64,000 nt of DNA from Nymphaea colorata (taxonomy: Eukaryota > Streptophyta > Magnoliopsida > Nymphaeales > Nymphaeaceae): contig NC_045142.1 of NCBI RefSeq assembly GCF_008831285.2, forward strand, positions 1,555,001-1,619,000. Direction: 5' to 3'. The translations under genes were made by a program, and so were the position numbers. Shown in pieces: positions 48,773-58,482 of the stretch; positions within the stretch are counted from its first letter, which is position 1, and each line of letters begins with the position of its first letter. Under the pieces are notes generated by a model. That model did no database searches and was not told the origin of the DNA. It saw only the letters and a program-made list of their open reading frames with translations.

Positions 48773-51700
48773 TAGTAAAAGCCAGACCATTTTGATAAGG
48801 AACAAGAACCAGGTCAATTAAATTTAATTATGAAAATATATTTTTTACAATCTAGTCTTATAGATATGATCTTAAGAGTAACTTGGTGATAAACATATAT
48901 TGATTAGTTATTTGTTTTCTTACTTAACTAATTTTTTTTAATAATAAAAAAATGCACAGCTCTTATAACATTAAAATTTTGACAGTAGAAAGATCAATTT
49001 TTTTTTACAAAAATGACTTAAATTAAACCATGATTTTATATTAAATTAGTGTTTATAAACACATTTAAAGTTTTTTATTTCGTTTAAAACTCTTTTCAAC
49101 ACAAATTTAAGAGGTTAGTTTTTCATCCGTACCCAATATAATATATATATATATATATTTCATGGATAAAAAACAGACCCTTTGATTTTGATTTTTTAAA
49201 TATTTTCTGTTTGCAATATAACCTTATTGATAGACCTTAAGAATGTGTTGATGCAAAATATATGTTAAGTTGATCATTTTTTAGAATTTAATAGTGTTTT
49301 TATAATAGAAAAAATGAACAGCCCTCATGACATGATAATTAAAAAAAAATCAACATTGTTCACGAAAGCAACTTGAATCAAACCATGTTTATATCAAAAT
49401 AGTCTTTATAAACATATTCACCTGTTTATATTTTATTTAAAATAGTTTTTTAACAAAAAAATCAATAGGTGTGGCTTTTATCCCTGACAACAGCAGGTAG
49501 AGCAGTGCTCGTGTCGATGCTGTGGTTAGCCGCCCGTCGCCATACGCAAACACGAGAATAATACGTCCCACTAAAGAAAAGGACATTCATTTTGTGTATA
49601 TATATATGTATATATACAGTCGTGTCAACTGTCAGGCTCAATCCAACCTAATATCTCCGCCATTTAATCAGGCTTCACAAATGATATGCATGGACCACTA
49701 GAAGATACATACGTTCGAAATTCATGTCAAGTCACAAAAAATGAGTTGTGCAATTATAAACAGAAAACTTACTAACCAGGAAGGCAGTACTAGATGATTC
49801 TTCAATACATTCATTACTATTTTAAAGAATTCACATTAATATAACAAATTTATCTTGCAAACTGAATCTTCTTGAAGTAGGAAAAGGACTTCTATGGAGA
49901 ACACAAAAAGGGATGAACAGTTGCATTAGCTATCAAAGCTCAGTAATTGCGTGGGAAATAAAATCTTTTGTTTTATCGCTCGGAGTAACGTAGAAGGCTT
50001 TTCACCAGAGGGGAGAGGGCGTTGTGGAATTTTTTTAATGTTTATTTAGGAAAAACTGTTTTGGACACAAAAATAGAACCTTAAGATTTTGGTTTGTTTT
50101 CGCCCAAAAAAATAGCATACTGAAACATGACAATGACCACAAGATTCAAATATTAAACCTTTTGAATGAGACTCATCTTACCGGCCGGTTGCACTGTGCC
50201 CTTTGAGATAGAGATGGGTTTGTCATCACGTCGGAGCGGGAGGAAGTGTGGAAAAGGATAGTGAGGTTGATGTGTTCCTCGTCTAGCTCCTTCTGCACGT
50301 GGTAGCGTAGATTGGGTTGTCTGCCGCCACAACTTGCAAGCTTTTCATTAAGTCATTGATGGGAAGATGAAAGCCTCTCTCTCTCTCTCTCTCTCTCTGG
50401 TTTTTAAGACTGATAATAATTCCAATTAAACATGCTGCTGCTCCCTATTACTGCAATGAAATGACATGTACAGAAGAAGAAAGCGATCAAGAGGATGCAT
50501 GACATCAAGATTTAATTTAAAAACCACAAAAACTAGCAACATATAAGACTGATAGTAATTCTTTAGCAACAGCTAAAAGAAGTCCTCTCTTTCTCTTTCT
50601 ATTTGAGTGTCTTTGCCGGGTTATATCTCTCCATTTGTTATCTTCAATAGTCATCGTTCAAGTTTAGCAGAAGCAGCAGTAACAGAACTCTGTCTCTGTC
50701 TCTCGTGGGTATCTCTGTACTTTACAGAAATTTTCAACCTTCTCTGTATTATAAAATTGGTCGAAATCTTCAACCTTGTAAGCAGCCGTAGAAAAGACTC
50801 TCTCTCTCTCTCTATCTCTCTGTTGGGTATCTTATTTAACTTTAATAGAAATTACCCAATTTTAGCAGCGGATCACAGAGCTCTCTTTCTCTCCCACACC
50901 AATAAACAGGCAGAGCAGATCAGTTCTTGGGTTAAATTTAATATTCCATCACAGTCACAGTGAAGATCATGTGAACTCTGTTTCCGCACACATCTCGATC
51001 AAATGATGTCTGTGGTAGGGATTGATCAATGGGCGAGATTCGAGAAGGGTGGCATACCATTTGACATGTGTCTGTGTAACAGGCAACCGAAAGCGCCCTC
51101 GAAATTAGCTGGGGGCCACTTTTAGAGCGCACTTGTCCGGCCAGCTTTTTCTTTGCGGAATTAGATGGGTTTAGATGGGCCGGACTCATGACTTCGTCAA
51201 CGGATATATGTACTATAGATAAGAAGTAATATTCTAAATGTAAATAAGTGAGCCAATAGCTGGTAGGCGGCCAGTTTTCGTTCAATTTCACCGGCACCAG
51301 CCACTTAATGACACATGCTATGATCCTAAGGGCGGGGAGATCAGTAGTCTTAGGATTTAATTATGCCGCCAAGTGAGTGACAAAGTCTTTCACCCGGAGA
51401 GTAGTTGATTTTTCTCAAAAATAAGCATTTTATTGAACCTGTCTCTAACCCCGCACCACTAAATGGGTCCGGGAAATGCAGGTGGCTGACCCGCCCTTTG
51501 CAGCCCAGTCAGGACCCTGGAGTGCACCTGACACAACACTAACTCAAAATTTTTTGGATCATTTGATTGAACTTATCGGGATGTACAGGATAGGGCACCA
51601 ATCGCTGGTCAACCATATGGTTGGATTGTAAGCCCACCAGTTGATTGCAATTGAGCTGGATCCAACCTTCTTAGCTGGACCCGACTGCAGCGCTTCACCT

Positions 51701-51873
51701 TTAATTCTGGTCGTGGCCTGGAATTTGGTCCTCAAAGCAATATGGAATTGGACTAAGATGCATTTAGCCAACCTGGATTCCATATAGAGACTTTCAGGTT
51801 GGCAGGTGAGACACTAGTCCATATTGGCTGGCCCAAACGAGGTCCGGACACAGCAAAAGGTGTTTTATTGATA

Positions 51874-52030
51874 GTTTGGTAGCATAAACATTTTATGATT
51901 GTCTCATGAATCTACTTTAAAAATTGGAGTAGGTTTATGAAACAATGGTTTTAGTATCTAATGAACTTGCCTCAATCTTCAATCTTTGAGTAGATTCATA
52001 CAACACTTACAAAATGTCTTTGCTGCCAAA
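51874..52030. mobile_element. hAT-like MITE, copy in the left arm
   Basis: Ends gtttggtagcataaacattt and aaatgtctttgctgccaaa are imperfect inverted repeats. It is the same family as 46450-46605. The corresponding copy at about 60057-60210 shows it was present before the inverted duplication formed. Confidence 0.75.
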
Positions 52031-53519
52031 TGACCTTTTAAGGGACGATGTCCTTAAGCTCCAATTTTGCGAGAGCATCAATTAGCAGAAGCTCTGACAA
52101 GCCCATTAGGCCGGGGGATTGGCCTAATTGAACACTTTCAGTTGGAAGAAGATCAAGAGCTCGATACATGAGATGTACCATTGTTCATGTTGAGTGAGTA
52201 GGAGGAGTATTTCATCTCATCACTAAGTTGGGCACCACTGTTCATGTTATCTGGTGAAAGTCTGTCTAACCCTAACTCGAAGTCAAAAGCCCATATTACT
52301 AGCTGTTTAATTCTGTAGAATGGATTTTCTGCATGCAAGTGATACCAAATCTTGGAAAGATGTGAAAATATTGACTTTCTAGTTCATCTGACCCAACAAA
52401 AATACCTTGCAACTCAATCATTGATGATGGATCTTTTTTCTATTTAAACGATTGCTATTGGCACAGGGTGATCAAGTTAGGCCGGGATTCCTAGTAGACC
52501 GGTCAAGTTTAGGGTTTGAACCCCTAAAGCTCATAAAGCTACCTATTTATTTATTTATTGTTTAATAAAGCAGTTACCAACATGGTTTATCATTGAATAT
52601 GTCGCATCAAATGAAAATTATTCTTAGTTAATTAGTTTTATAATATGCAGACTGTTCTTTAAAAAATTTTTAGCAAATGGGGAATGAGAATGTTACGGTG
52701 GCTTCATTCTCGACAATAGGTCAATTTCCCATTTAACGACCTTTTCTTTTCTATGGTTCCGTAGCCGGACGACTCATTTTTTAAATTCCAGACACATGCC
52801 TGAGTTTTGCTGCAAACAAGGATTTTTTTTATGGGCTTCACCAACTTCATAACACAAAAACAGACCTCATTCTTGGACATGTATGTTTCTATCCTTTTCT
52901 GGATATGAGTTTCTATGGATGACTTTTTGTGAAACCTTACGCCTTGTTTTTGCAATTATGAAAGAAAGTTGGGATCAGATGTGGAATTTTAAGAGATCAG
53001 AGTTGCTGGTCTCCCTAGAACAAATGTGTCTCATGGTTTGTGCTTTACATCTCTGGTTTGGCCCAGGATTGTCTTAATTTAATCTCATGAGCCATGTGAA
53101 TGGTGAAAAAGTAAGGCAAGAACCCACACTCTTGCTGCTTAGGGAGAATTTAATTTGAGTTGAAAGCTGGTATATCTTCATGAACATAAAATTTCTTAAT
53201 GGATCATGTCTTGGAGATTGTGGACTTTGCTTGTTTCTCAGTCACAGAAATTTTTTGAAAAAAAAAGATGAGGTCATGTAGTGGTTGATGTTGCACCTGG
53301 CCCCCACCATATGTAAAGTGAACCCCTTGGTTCAAGGTCTGAACTGACAACAGCTTTTTTTGGACTACATACTACCTTCTTTCCATTCAATCAACTCCAA
53401 ATTAGCCATTCAACCAGTAGCTGCATCAAACAGGTTGAGGTTAGGGCTGGATTTTAGTTACCCAATTCTGCTCAATTGATTCCTATGTAACTAGTTTCAG
53501 ATCTGAACTTGGATTCAAG

Positions 53520-53522
<3 letters not shown>

Positions 53523-53564
<42 letters not shown>
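53523..53564. repeat. (TA)n microsatellite in the left arm
   Basis: About 40 bp of TA. At the matching position the right arm has a poly-A/T tract instead (58590-58604), so the two simple repeats evolved separately after the duplication. Confidence 0.85.
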
Positions 53565-53566
<2 letters not shown>

Positions 53567-53662
53567 GTGATCCACTAGCATGAGAATTGATGCTTGCATT
53601 TAATTCAATTGAGTTTTTACTGAATCTCATTTAGATATTAAACCTGTTTTTAGATTTGGTCA

Positions 53663-54142
53663 CAATCTATGAATCTAACCAAATTTGTTTGAAAAGGTAT
53701 TAAAGATGCAATCCAGATGGCTCAATAGATTGAAAAGGAAATCATATGAAGAAAAGATATTGAGAGATAAAATCTAGTTGGCTCAGCAGATTGAAAAGGA
53801 AATCATATGAAGAAAAGATATTGAGAGATAAAATCTAGTTGACTCAGCAGATTGCAAATGAAATTATTACTCAGTGGGTATGGGTAGTGTTGCCTAAAAA
53901 ACATCCGTTATTGAAGAAGCTCATGGATGCTTTCAACAAGAAAAGAGGCAAGTCAATCTGATGATCTTGGAGTGCCGATAAGTCCAGCAAAAAAATATCA
54001 AATATTAATGTTAAAAAAATTGTTGACGACTATTATAGAAATCTTGTAACCAGCTCTCCTAAAACAAAGGAGATATTGAGTTGGCACTCCACTATATTAA
54101 GAAGAAGAAGCTTGTCACGGCATGGTGGAAGTCGAACAGCAG
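53663..54142. other. Non-homologous segment replacing the promoter of the left PCS1-like gene
   Basis: The arms match up to tttggtca (53662 / 58483) and again from ctccatgac at the start codon, but this roughly 480-bp piece has no counterpart in the right arm, where 826 bp of leader and promoter lie instead. It contains 2.5 copies of a 61-bp tandem repeat (53710-53860) and then AT-rich sequence with short coding-like frames of unknown origin. I see no TATA box comparable to the right copy's. Confidence 0.8.
53710..53860. repeat. 61-bp tandem repeat (about 2.5 copies)
   Basis: The unit gattgaaaaggaaatcatat... recurs at 53728, 53789 and (partly) 53850. It lies within the segment that replaced the left gene's upstream region. 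Confidence 0.9.
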
Positions 54143-54146
54143 CTCC

Positions 54147-55445
54147 ATGACTATCTTCACTCTGCACCGAATCTCACCATGGTCCTTCTTCCTCTTACTC
54201 TGCCTCCTCTTCCCAACCTCCGAACCATCTACTACTCCCAAACCCATATTTCTTCCTTTACAGACCATGAAAATCCCTTCTATAAACCTCCCTAAGCCCC
54301 CAAGCAAGCTCCAATTTAGCTACAATTACAGTCTGGTAGTTCCCCTCAAGGTAGGCACACCACCACAAGAAATCGCCATGGTGGTGGACACAGGAAGCGA
54401 GCTCTCATATCTCGAATGTCTTCCCTCTCAGAGCAAGCTCACCATCTTCAACCCCAACGCTTCTTCCTCCTACTACGCTGTCCCCTGCGATTCAGACACC
54501 TGCAAGAACAAATCCAGAGACCTCCCTTCCCCAACTACCTGCGACTCCAACAAGCTCTGCCACTTCGCTCAGACTTACGCCGACGGCTCCACCTGCGAAG
54601 GCAACGTCGCCACCGATACAGTCTCCCTCGGCGGCCTCGCCGTCCCGAACCTCGTATTTGGTTGCGCCACCACGAGCCACAGCAGCACCAAGGGCGATGG
54701 CAGGACCACCACGGGGCTCATGGGCATGAACCGCGGCTCCCTCTCTTTCATCTCCCAGATGGGCTTCGGTCGCTTCTCCTACTGCATCTCCGATCGCACC
54801 TCTTCCGGCGTGCTCGTCATCGGGGACTCCGACCCGGTCTTCGTCCGCGCCTTGAACTACACCCCTTTGGTCGGCATCTCCCTGCCGTTGCCGTACTTCG
54901 ACCGGGTGGCCTACTCGGTCCAGCTGATCGGAATCCGTGTCGCCATGAAAGTTTTGCCGCTGCCCAAGTCGGCTTTCGTGCCGGACCACACCGGAGCCGG
55001 CCAGACCATGGTGGACTCCGGCACTCAATTCACCGTGCTGCTTGGCCCCGTCTACACCGCGTTGAAAAACGAGTATCTGCAGCAGACGAAGGGGTTGTTG
55101 AAGGTGTACGAGGACCCCAGCTACGTGTTTCAGGGGGCCTTTGACCTTTGTTACAGGTCGGAAGATGGGGCGATCCCGTCGCTGCCGCCGGTGGTGCTCA
55201 TGTTCACAGGGGCGGAGATGGTGATTTCCGGCGAGAGGCTGCTGTACAGGGTACCGGAGTTGGCGGGGGTCTCCTGCTTCACGTTCGGGAACTCGGACCT
55301 GGTGCCGGTGGAGGCGTTCATCATAGGGCACCATCACCAGCAGAACATGTGGGTCGAGTATGACTTGGAGAGGTCTAGGCTCGGGTTTGGCCCGGCCAGG
55401 TGCGACCTGGCTGGCCAGAGGTTGGCTCAAGGGCTAGGGGTTTAG
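54147..55445 (+). CDS. PCS1: PCS1-like aspartic protease, left copy (432 aa)
   Basis: An intronless gene for a pepsin-like (A1) protease of the plant PCS1 subgroup. A signal peptide covers about residues 1-29. The two catalytic Asp are Asp81 in DTGSELSYLEC and Asp290 in DSGTQFT; MNRGSLSFISQMGF, PLPYFDRVAYSVQL and IIGHHHQQNMWVEYDLERSR are strong family landmarks. Arabidopsis PCS1 is needed for survival of gametophytes and embryos and opposes cell death; function here is inferred. The ATG at 54147 is chosen because the longer open frame upstream starts at TTG and lies in sequence foreign to the right copy. It differs from the right copy at about 26 residues, with one inserted Thr at 30. It has Met267 where the right copy has Gly and the family usually has Gly. 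The coding region is much more GC-rich than its surroundings. Its native upstream region is missing, so expression is doubtful. Confidence 0.92.
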   Translation: MTIFTLHRISPWSFFLLLCLLFPTSEPSTTPKPIFLPLQTMKIPSINLPKPPSKLQFSYNYSLVVPLKVGTPPQEIAMVVDTGSELSYLECLPSQSKLTIFNPNASSSYYAVPCDSDTCKNKSRDLPSPTTCDSNKLCHFAQTYADGSTCEGNVATDTVSLGGLAVPNLVFGCATTSHSSTKGDGRTTTGLMGMNRGSLSFISQMGFGRFSYCISDRTSSGVLVIGDSDPVFVRALNYTPLVGISLPLPYFDRVAYSVQLIGIRVAMKVLPLPKSAFVPDHTGAGQTMVDSGTQFTVLLGPVYTALKNEYLQQTKGLLKVYEDPSYVFQGAFDLCYRSEDGAIPSLPPVVLMFTGAEMVISGERLLYRVPELAGVSCFTFGNSDLVPVEAFIIGHHHQQNMWVEYDLERSRLGFGPARCDLAGQRLAQGLGV

Positions 55446-55491
55446 ATGGGTTTAACTTTTTCTCTTTCACTCTCCTTTTCTTTTATATGTC

Positions 55492-56291
55492 ACAAATAAG
55501 ATATCTAAATCACATCCAAGAATAGTTTGAACCATATGATCAATTAAATATCATGAGCATGTAAGAGAGAGAGAAGGGCTATGTGTGGCCTCAAGAGAAG
55601 TTTAGTGATTGGTTTGGGTCTAATGCAGTAGCCCAATTTTTCCACCACATTAAAAGGCATTGAAGCATAGCGCCTAAAGGAACTGAATAGAGGACTAAGA
55701 GTTTCATCAGCATCAGCCCGGCTAATCACTGTCTAAACTACTCTGATTTGGTCTAATAATGCAGCCATATTTAGTTTAATTGAACTTAAAAAAAAAAAAA
55801 ACCTGTTTTCAATTGTGTTTGATAGATTTAAACATTATGGGGAAATCTTCAGCGGATCTCATATCAAAGTGGATCTCAACGCAACTTAATTGATTTTGGC
55901 ATCAGTGGAAAAGCTTAGATACATTCACCTTTTTATTATTCAACCATAATATCCACTGTACTGACCTTATAAATCACATTTTTAAGTTTGAAGTCTTTGA
56001 AAAATGAGAATGCCCAATTAAATTACATATATACATATACACATATTATATTCAGTAAAAGAAATACGAAGTTAACGCATTCCCATGTCGAACGTAAAAG
56101 GGAGAGTTGTTGCTGCAGTCGCCATTAACAAGCCCCCGAGGTACACGTTAAAGTATTCAAAGTCACACCAACCAATTCAAGGGAAAGACTTCACTTTTCT
56201 TCAACCATGCACCAATGTATATATCATCGCCTATTATATTAATTACAAAATATCAATATACAAACTATTTTGTTAGAAACCCCCAAAATAA
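55492..56291. other. Unique spacer between the two inverted arms
   Basis: About 800 bp of AT-rich DNA that is not inverted-repeated. It holds the loop of the potential hairpin and the region where the two convergent genes should terminate. I recognised no gene in it. It contains a poly-A run near 55787-55800. Confidence 0.6.
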
Positions 56292-56356
56292 GACATATAA
56301 ACAAACAAAGTAAAAAAAGAAGAAAAGGAGAGTGAAAGAGAAAAAGTTAAGCCCAT

Positions 56357-57652
56357 CTAAACCCCTAGCCCTTGAGCCAACCTCTGGCCAGCCAGGTCGC
56401 ACCTGGCCGGGCCAAACCCGAGCCTAGACCTCTCCAAGTCATACTCGACCCACATGTTCTGCTGGTGGTGGTGCCCTATGATGTACGCCTCCACCGGCAC
56501 CAGGTCCGAGTTCCCGAACGTGAAGCAGGAGACCCCCGCCAACTCCGGTACCCTGTACAGCAGCCTCTCGCCGGAAACCACCATCTCCGCCCCTCTGAAC
56601 ATGAGCACCACCGGCGGCAGAGACGGGATCGCCCCATCTTCCGACCTGTAACAAAGGTCAAAGGCCCCCTGAAACACGTAGCTGGAGTCCTCGTACACCT
56701 TCAACAACCCCTTCGTCTGCTGCAGATACTCGTTTTTCAACGCGGTGTAGACGGGGCCAAGCAGCAGGGTGAATTGAGTGCCGGAGTCCACCATGGTCTG
56801 ACCGGCTCCGGTGTGGTCCGGCACGAAAACCGACTTGGGCAGCGGCAAAACTTTCCCGGCGACACGGATTCCGATCAGCTGGACCGAGTAGGCCACCCGG
56901 TCGAAGTACGGCAACGGCAGGGAAATGTCGACCAAAGGGGTGTAGTTCAGGGCGCGGACGAAGACCGGGTCGGAGTCCCCGATGACGAGCACGCCGGAAG
57001 AGGAGCGATCGGAGATGCAGTAGGAGAAGCGGCGGAAGCCCATCTGGGAGATGAAGGAGAGGGAGCCGCGGTTCATGCCCATGATCCCCGTGGTGGTCCT
57101 CCCATCGTCCTTGGTGCTGCTGTAGCTCGAGGTGGCGCAGCCAAATACGAGGTTCGGGACGGTGAGGCCGCCGAGGGAGACGGTATCGGTGGCGACGTTG
57201 CCTTCGCAGGTGGAGCCGTCGGCGTAAGACTGAGCGAAGTGGCAGAGCTTGTTGGAGTCGCAGATAGTTGGGGACGGGAGGTCTCTGGATTTGTTCTTGC
57301 AGGTGTCTGAATCGCAGGGGACAGCGTAGTAGGAGGAAGAAGAGTTGGGGTTGAAGATGGTGAGGTTGCTCTGAGAGGGAAGACATTCGAGATATGAGAG
57401 CTCGCTTCCTGTGTCCACCACCATGGCGATTTCTTGTGGGGGTGTGCCTACCTTGAGGGGAACTACCAGACTGTAATTGTAGCGAAATAGGAGCTTGCTT
57501 GTGGGCTTAGGGAGGTTCATAGAAGGGATTTTCATGGTCTGTAGAGGAAGAAATATGGGTTTGGGAGTAGATGGTTCGGAGGTTGGGAAGAGGAGGCAGA
57601 GGAAGAGGAAGAAGGACCATGGTGAGATTTGGTGCAGAGTGAAGATAGTCAT
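56357..57652 (-). CDS. PCS1: PCS1-like aspartic protease, right copy (431 aa)
   Basis: An intronless paralogue of the gene at 54147-55445, about 94% identical in protein by my count. A signal peptide covers about residues 1-28. Catalytic residues are Asp80 (DTGSELSYLEC) and Asp289 (DSGTQFT). The family landmarks PDHTGAGQTMVDSGTQFT, PYFDRVAYSVQLIGI and IIGHHHQQNMW are all present, and Gly266 of the usual xGK motif is retained. The position after DTGSELS is Tyr where the family more often has Trp, in both copies. The gene has a normal-looking 5' side: a CT-rich leader and a TATA motif at 57747-57760, about 95 bp above the ATG. This makes it the better candidate for the functional member. It converges on its twin, with stop codons 911 bp apart. 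PCS1-type enzymes act in the secretory pathway and protect reproductive cells from death in Arabidopsis; that role is inferred here. Confidence 0.94.
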   Translation of the reverse strand: MTIFTLHQISPWSFFLFLCLLFPTSEPSTPKPIFLPLQTMKIPSMNLPKPTSKLLFRYNYSLVVPLKVGTPPQEIAMVVDTGSELSYLECLPSQSNLTIFNPNSSSSYYAVPCDSDTCKNKSRDLPSPTICDSNKLCHFAQSYADGSTCEGNVATDTVSLGGLTVPNLVFGCATSSYSSTKDDGRTTTGIMGMNRGSLSFISQMGFRRFSYCISDRSSSGVLVIGDSDPVFVRALNYTPLVDISLPLPYFDRVAYSVQLIGIRVAGKVLPLPKSVFVPDHTGAGQTMVDSGTQFTLLLGPVYTALKNEYLQQTKGLLKVYEDSSYVFQGAFDLCYRSEDGAIPSLPPVVLMFRGAEMVVSGERLLYRVPELAGVSCFTFGNSDLVPVEAYIIGHHHQQNMWVEYDLERSRLGFGPARCDLAGQRLAQGLGV

Positions 57653-57656
57653 GGAG

Positions 57657-58482
57657 TTTCAGAAAGAGAATTTGGTTGAAGTTCTTGTATGGCTTGGAAT
57701 GGGTGGGTTTGATGAAGGGAGCAGGGAAGGGGGAGAGGAATTGATGTTTATATATATATGTGCAGAGGGATTGTTGTTGGGTTGTGTGTGATGATGGTGG
57801 TAGGAAAGATCAGGAGGGATTGCAGTTTGATTTTTTTAAGTTAGGGGAGCAGGGGCATCAACCTTGGTCTCCTTGGGAAGTGAATTAACTGTGGTGGGGA
57901 AAGGGAGTGAAGTGAACATTCTTGTTTTTATGTGGCTGTAAGGCAGAACAGAAAAATTGGGATCTTTTCTTAATCATGTACAGCTTTAGAGCCTCATCTT
58001 TCTAGAACCAGATGGTAGTTTCATTTGTTATATGTGTGTAGAACTTAATTAGATCCACTGGCTTCTGTTCAACTTTCCTTTGGACTCCTGTCTTCTCCTG
58101 GTTAGGATGCCATGACTCGAAAACAGTGAGGCCAACAGATTCAAAGATGTTTGTTTAGATGTCACGACTCTTATGGCAGTAAAGTTAAGAGATCTAGGCA
58201 TGGTGGTGGCTGGTTAGAGGGTAGTAATCAACTGCCCAAGTAGCTTAATCAAAGTTTTCAACGAGTAAAGTTTCTTCCAAGTGAACCAAACAAGGATCTG
58301 TATTCAAGCTGCTGTCTTTGATTAAAGCTCTGTTCTAAGAAGGTAACTCAAGTGGGAACTAAGTAGGGACATAAATAGATGAAATTTATCTGATTAGCTA
58401 ATCGATTTTGAGTTCTTTAGTTGACTACGGTAAAGAAATTCATTTCCAGTTACTAATTAAATGGGTTTGATACGCAGTTTTT
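57657..58482. other. Upstream region unique to the right PCS1-like gene
   Basis: This 826-bp segment separates the coding homology from the distal arm homology and is absent from the left arm. It holds the TATA motif and leader, and presumably the native promoter. I saw no transposon ends in it, which favours loss from the left arm over insertion in the right. Confidence 0.6.
57747..57760 (-). promoter_or_regulatory. Probable TATA box of the right PCS1-like gene
   Basis: On the minus strand the sequence reads catatatatataaa, followed by a CT/CA-rich leader. It is about 95-108 bp above the start codon. The left copy has no equivalent, because homology ends at the ATG there. Confidence 0.6.

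Larger units (their letters stand above)
44292..51189. other. Intergenic region with MITEs
   Basis: No complete gene was recognised. It contains two MITEs (listed), long microsatellites and degenerate GGGTCC-rich repeat remnants near 46140-47400. An isolated exon-like reading frame lies at 50173-50352 (minus). The plus-strand frame at 45316-45630 has no recognisable domain. Confidence 0.4.
51190..55491. repeat. Left arm of a 9.7-kb inverted duplication
   Basis: This segment is the inverted copy of 56292-60929. The outer end is abrupt at gacttcgtcaac (51190), which mirrors gttgacgaagtc ending at 60929; beyond it the flanks are unrelated. The inner end lies about 45 bp past the stop codon of the left PCS1-like gene. 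Homology covers noncoding DNA (51190-53662), breaks for 53663 to about 54142, and resumes at the ATG of the protease gene. Small indels distinguish the arms, including a 48-bp loss in this arm between two short gaac-tg repeats (near 51440). Confidence 0.93.

Noticed and set aside
52883-53077. 64-aa frame that is also open in the right arm (minus, near 59056-59325)
   Set aside because: Its conservation between arms is explained by the recent DNA duplication, so it is not evidence of coding; no domain was recognised.
54081-54146. 22-residue N-terminal extension of the left protease
   Set aside because: It starts at TTG, lies in sequence foreign to the right copy, and would bury the signal peptide shared by both copies.
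54492-55430. 312-aa minus-strand open frame opposite the left protease gene (and its twin at 56372-57310 on the plus strand), plus 242-aa frames in a third register
   Set aside because: These are antisense or shifted shadows of the GC-rich protease coding sequence; composition is Arg/His/Gln-rich with no domain, and they exist only because GC-rich codons avoid stops on other frames.
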